From Phylloscopus collybita (taxonomy: Eukaryota > Chordata > Aves > Passeriformes > Phylloscopidae), in the NCBI GenBank assembly GCA_027886175.1, contig JAJNNQ010000075.1:3575001-3639000 (forward strand): DNA of 64,000 nt, given 5' to 3'. The position numbers were made by a program, and so were the translations under genes. The notes below the pieces were generated by a model. That model ran no database searches. It saw only the letters and a program-made list of their open reading frames with translations, and was not told where the DNA came from. Within the stretch, counting starts at the first letter, position 1. Every line of letters begins with the position of its first letter. This document shows positions 62,094-64,000 of this stretch, piece by piece.

Positions 62094-64000
62094 GTAAGTG
62101 TGGGGAGCTCTTTTCCTCTCCCAGCTCTTCCTCCAGTTTCCTGGTAGAACGTGCTGTACACTGTCTTGGGTGTGGGAGGTGATTTAAAGGTTTTGCTAAA
62201 CGTTTCCACTATTATTACATGGTGGTAGAGCTTTCCAAGAGGCTCAGTTTCTGTGGGAACAGCAGCCACAGCAAAGTGGTTCATGCAGCAGTTTGGGAGA
62301 TTTGGGGTTTGTTGGTTGGTTTGGGTTTTCTTTCCCTTGAAGCTGTTCTTGAAACAAATATTAAAATGTTTCCACAGATCTGTTACAATAATTTCCAAGT
62401 GCTCATGTGCTGTAGCATTGGGCCTTTTATTTAAAAATGGGGATTGTTTTCTACAAGTTCTGTCAACGGGAAGCAGGATTAAAGTAACTTTTGCAGTTGT
62501 TTAAATATCTGAAGGGTTTTCTTACAAGGAATGTAAATGTTGCTGTTGTATTACCCAGAAATCTGTTTGGGGTAAATGATCCACTACAAAACAATTGGAA
62601 TAAGCCCCACAGCCATTCCTTTATTCCCAGACAGCAGCTGCAGCTCGGGTGTTCTTTCTTAGTGGCTTAACTCCTGTCTGTTTAACTAAAACCATCTCTT
62701 CAATTGTTTAATTGCCATTGGAATCTCAGGATCATATTGTTGGAAAAGGGAGATTAGGCTAGGGACTGTCAATGACACAAACCTGGTGTTTCATCCACTG
62801 TTTCTCCCCAGGAAAGTAGTGGCTATTTTAAATTCACCCTCCTGTTCCATTTGGGATGCAACTGTAAACTCCTGCTTTGGCTTCAGCATTTCTTCACTTC
62901 TTAAGAATTTAGGGATTCTTCCTGCATTTGCAGCCAAGACCACAGTCATGAATGAGTGTATCAATGACACACTGCAGCATGGTCTCTGGAGACATTCATG
63001 TCTGGAAGCTCCTAAGATTTTTTCCATGAAGTTGGAGAAGGCTATTAGTTACCATTAGGCCTTGGCTGTTGTTGCATCTTTATATAAGAGCAAGAAAAGT
63101 GTTGCTGCATTTTGTGCTGCTTGTGAAGATGCTTTGAGATGCCCAGGAGATTTTCAGTCGTGTCACAGATTACAGATTCCAACAGGGGAAGTCCTGTCTG
63201 CCCAGATGAGGTGGTCCAATATCACACCCCATTTGAAAGAGTGTGAAGAAAACACTTCATGGTCATGGACAAAATGGGTTTTTAAAGAGACTCTAATTCA
63301 TGGTAACTACATTTCCAGTCACTGAATTTGATCTTGTAGTTCTCAGTATGTTGAGAACATAACTCTGACTTCATTTGTAGTGGGAAATGCTTAATGCTGC
63401 TGTGAGTCAATCTGAGTTTCTGAGAGGATGAGAAATTGGGCAGTGATACAAATGAGAAGTTACCACCCACATTTTGGCAGTTCCTGTCTGATCACATTCT
63501 TTTGACTTACACTTTCAATACGCAATTTTGTGGAAGTAAAAATGCAAGAATTGTTTCAGTGGGATTTCATTCTTCTGCCTCCCTCTTGCTCTCTTTTCCA
63601 CTGGCATTATCAGATTTAAAATATTTAGGTTAACAGCACAAATCAAAGGTAATGACTTGACTGAATGTCTCCAGTTTGTGTCCCTGTTTGTGGGGTGACC
63701 AACCTCATAGAGCAACAGACCAGTGTTCTGGTTCTCCTGTTGCTGCTGACATTTTTAAAAAGCCTTTTTCGTGGTGCTGTACAGCTGAAACTGTGGTCAG
63801 GCTTTGTCAGCACAAATTCTCTCCCTGCATTGACAAACAGCATCTCTGTAGGGATGCCACCTACAGGGTGTCCCTGTTTTCAAAGTCTGTACACTTCCTT
63901 TGTCCACCTAAGTTCTAGAAGATTCCTGCTGTGCCAGGCCCTTTTCTGCCCTGCTTGCTTGATTTCCAGCACTCTGGAATTGCCTGCCTCTGTGCTTTTA
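62094..64000 (+). other. PTK2: Intron (5' part) running off the right edge
   Basis: Non-coding. I found no sequence matching the next FAK exon, no transposon and no RNA gene. Confidence 0.85.

Overview
The window is a 64 kb piece of a vertebrate nuclear genome, almost certainly a bird. It lies entirely inside one gene, PTK2, which encodes focal adhesion kinase (FAK). The gene is on the + strand and runs off both ends. Twenty constitutive coding exons and two alternative microexons can be placed to the base. Every junction keeps the frame with GT..AG introns. The constitutive exons carry 656 codons, matching human FAK residues 199 to 854; anchor sites such as Y397, Y407, K454, D546, D564, Y576/Y577, M693, S722, S732 and S843 fall at the expected numbers. 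A bird is inferred from several CR1 LINE fragments, the absence of Alu or L1, compact introns, and residues I remember from chicken FAK (for example LANNEKQGVRSHTV).

Layout: 1-2867 is intron. 2868-9556 holds five exons for the F2 and F3 lobes of the FERM domain. 15743-18288 holds two small exons for the FERM-kinase linker with the first proline-rich site. 18289-31552 is the longest intervening stretch and contains the 18-nt box 6 microexon (27814-27831). 31553-31609 carries the Y397 autophosphorylation site, and the 21-nt box 7 microexon is at 32974-32994. 34047-43803 holds the seven exons of the tyrosine kinase domain. 49832-62093 holds five exons for the linker with the second proline-rich site, up to S843. 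62094-64000 is intron. The third proline-rich site, Y861/Y925 and the FAT domain lie beyond the right edge.

The exons together encode an autoinhibited cytoplasmic kinase: FERM clamps the kinase, Y397 phosphorylation recruits Src, and Src phosphorylates the activation-loop tyrosines. The two microexons bracket Y397, and in mammals they mark neuronal FAK. The intron at 43804-49831 is where the separate promoter of FRNK, the kinase-free C-terminal product first found in chicken cells, is expected; a candidate leader exon is proposed there.

No second gene, RNA gene, CRISPR array or complete mobile element was recognised. The points of most interest are regulatory: the dense splicing-signal layout before box 6, a roughly 1 kb CpG-retaining block upstream of it, and the candidate FRNK leader. 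I did not find an undescribed multi-gene system here.
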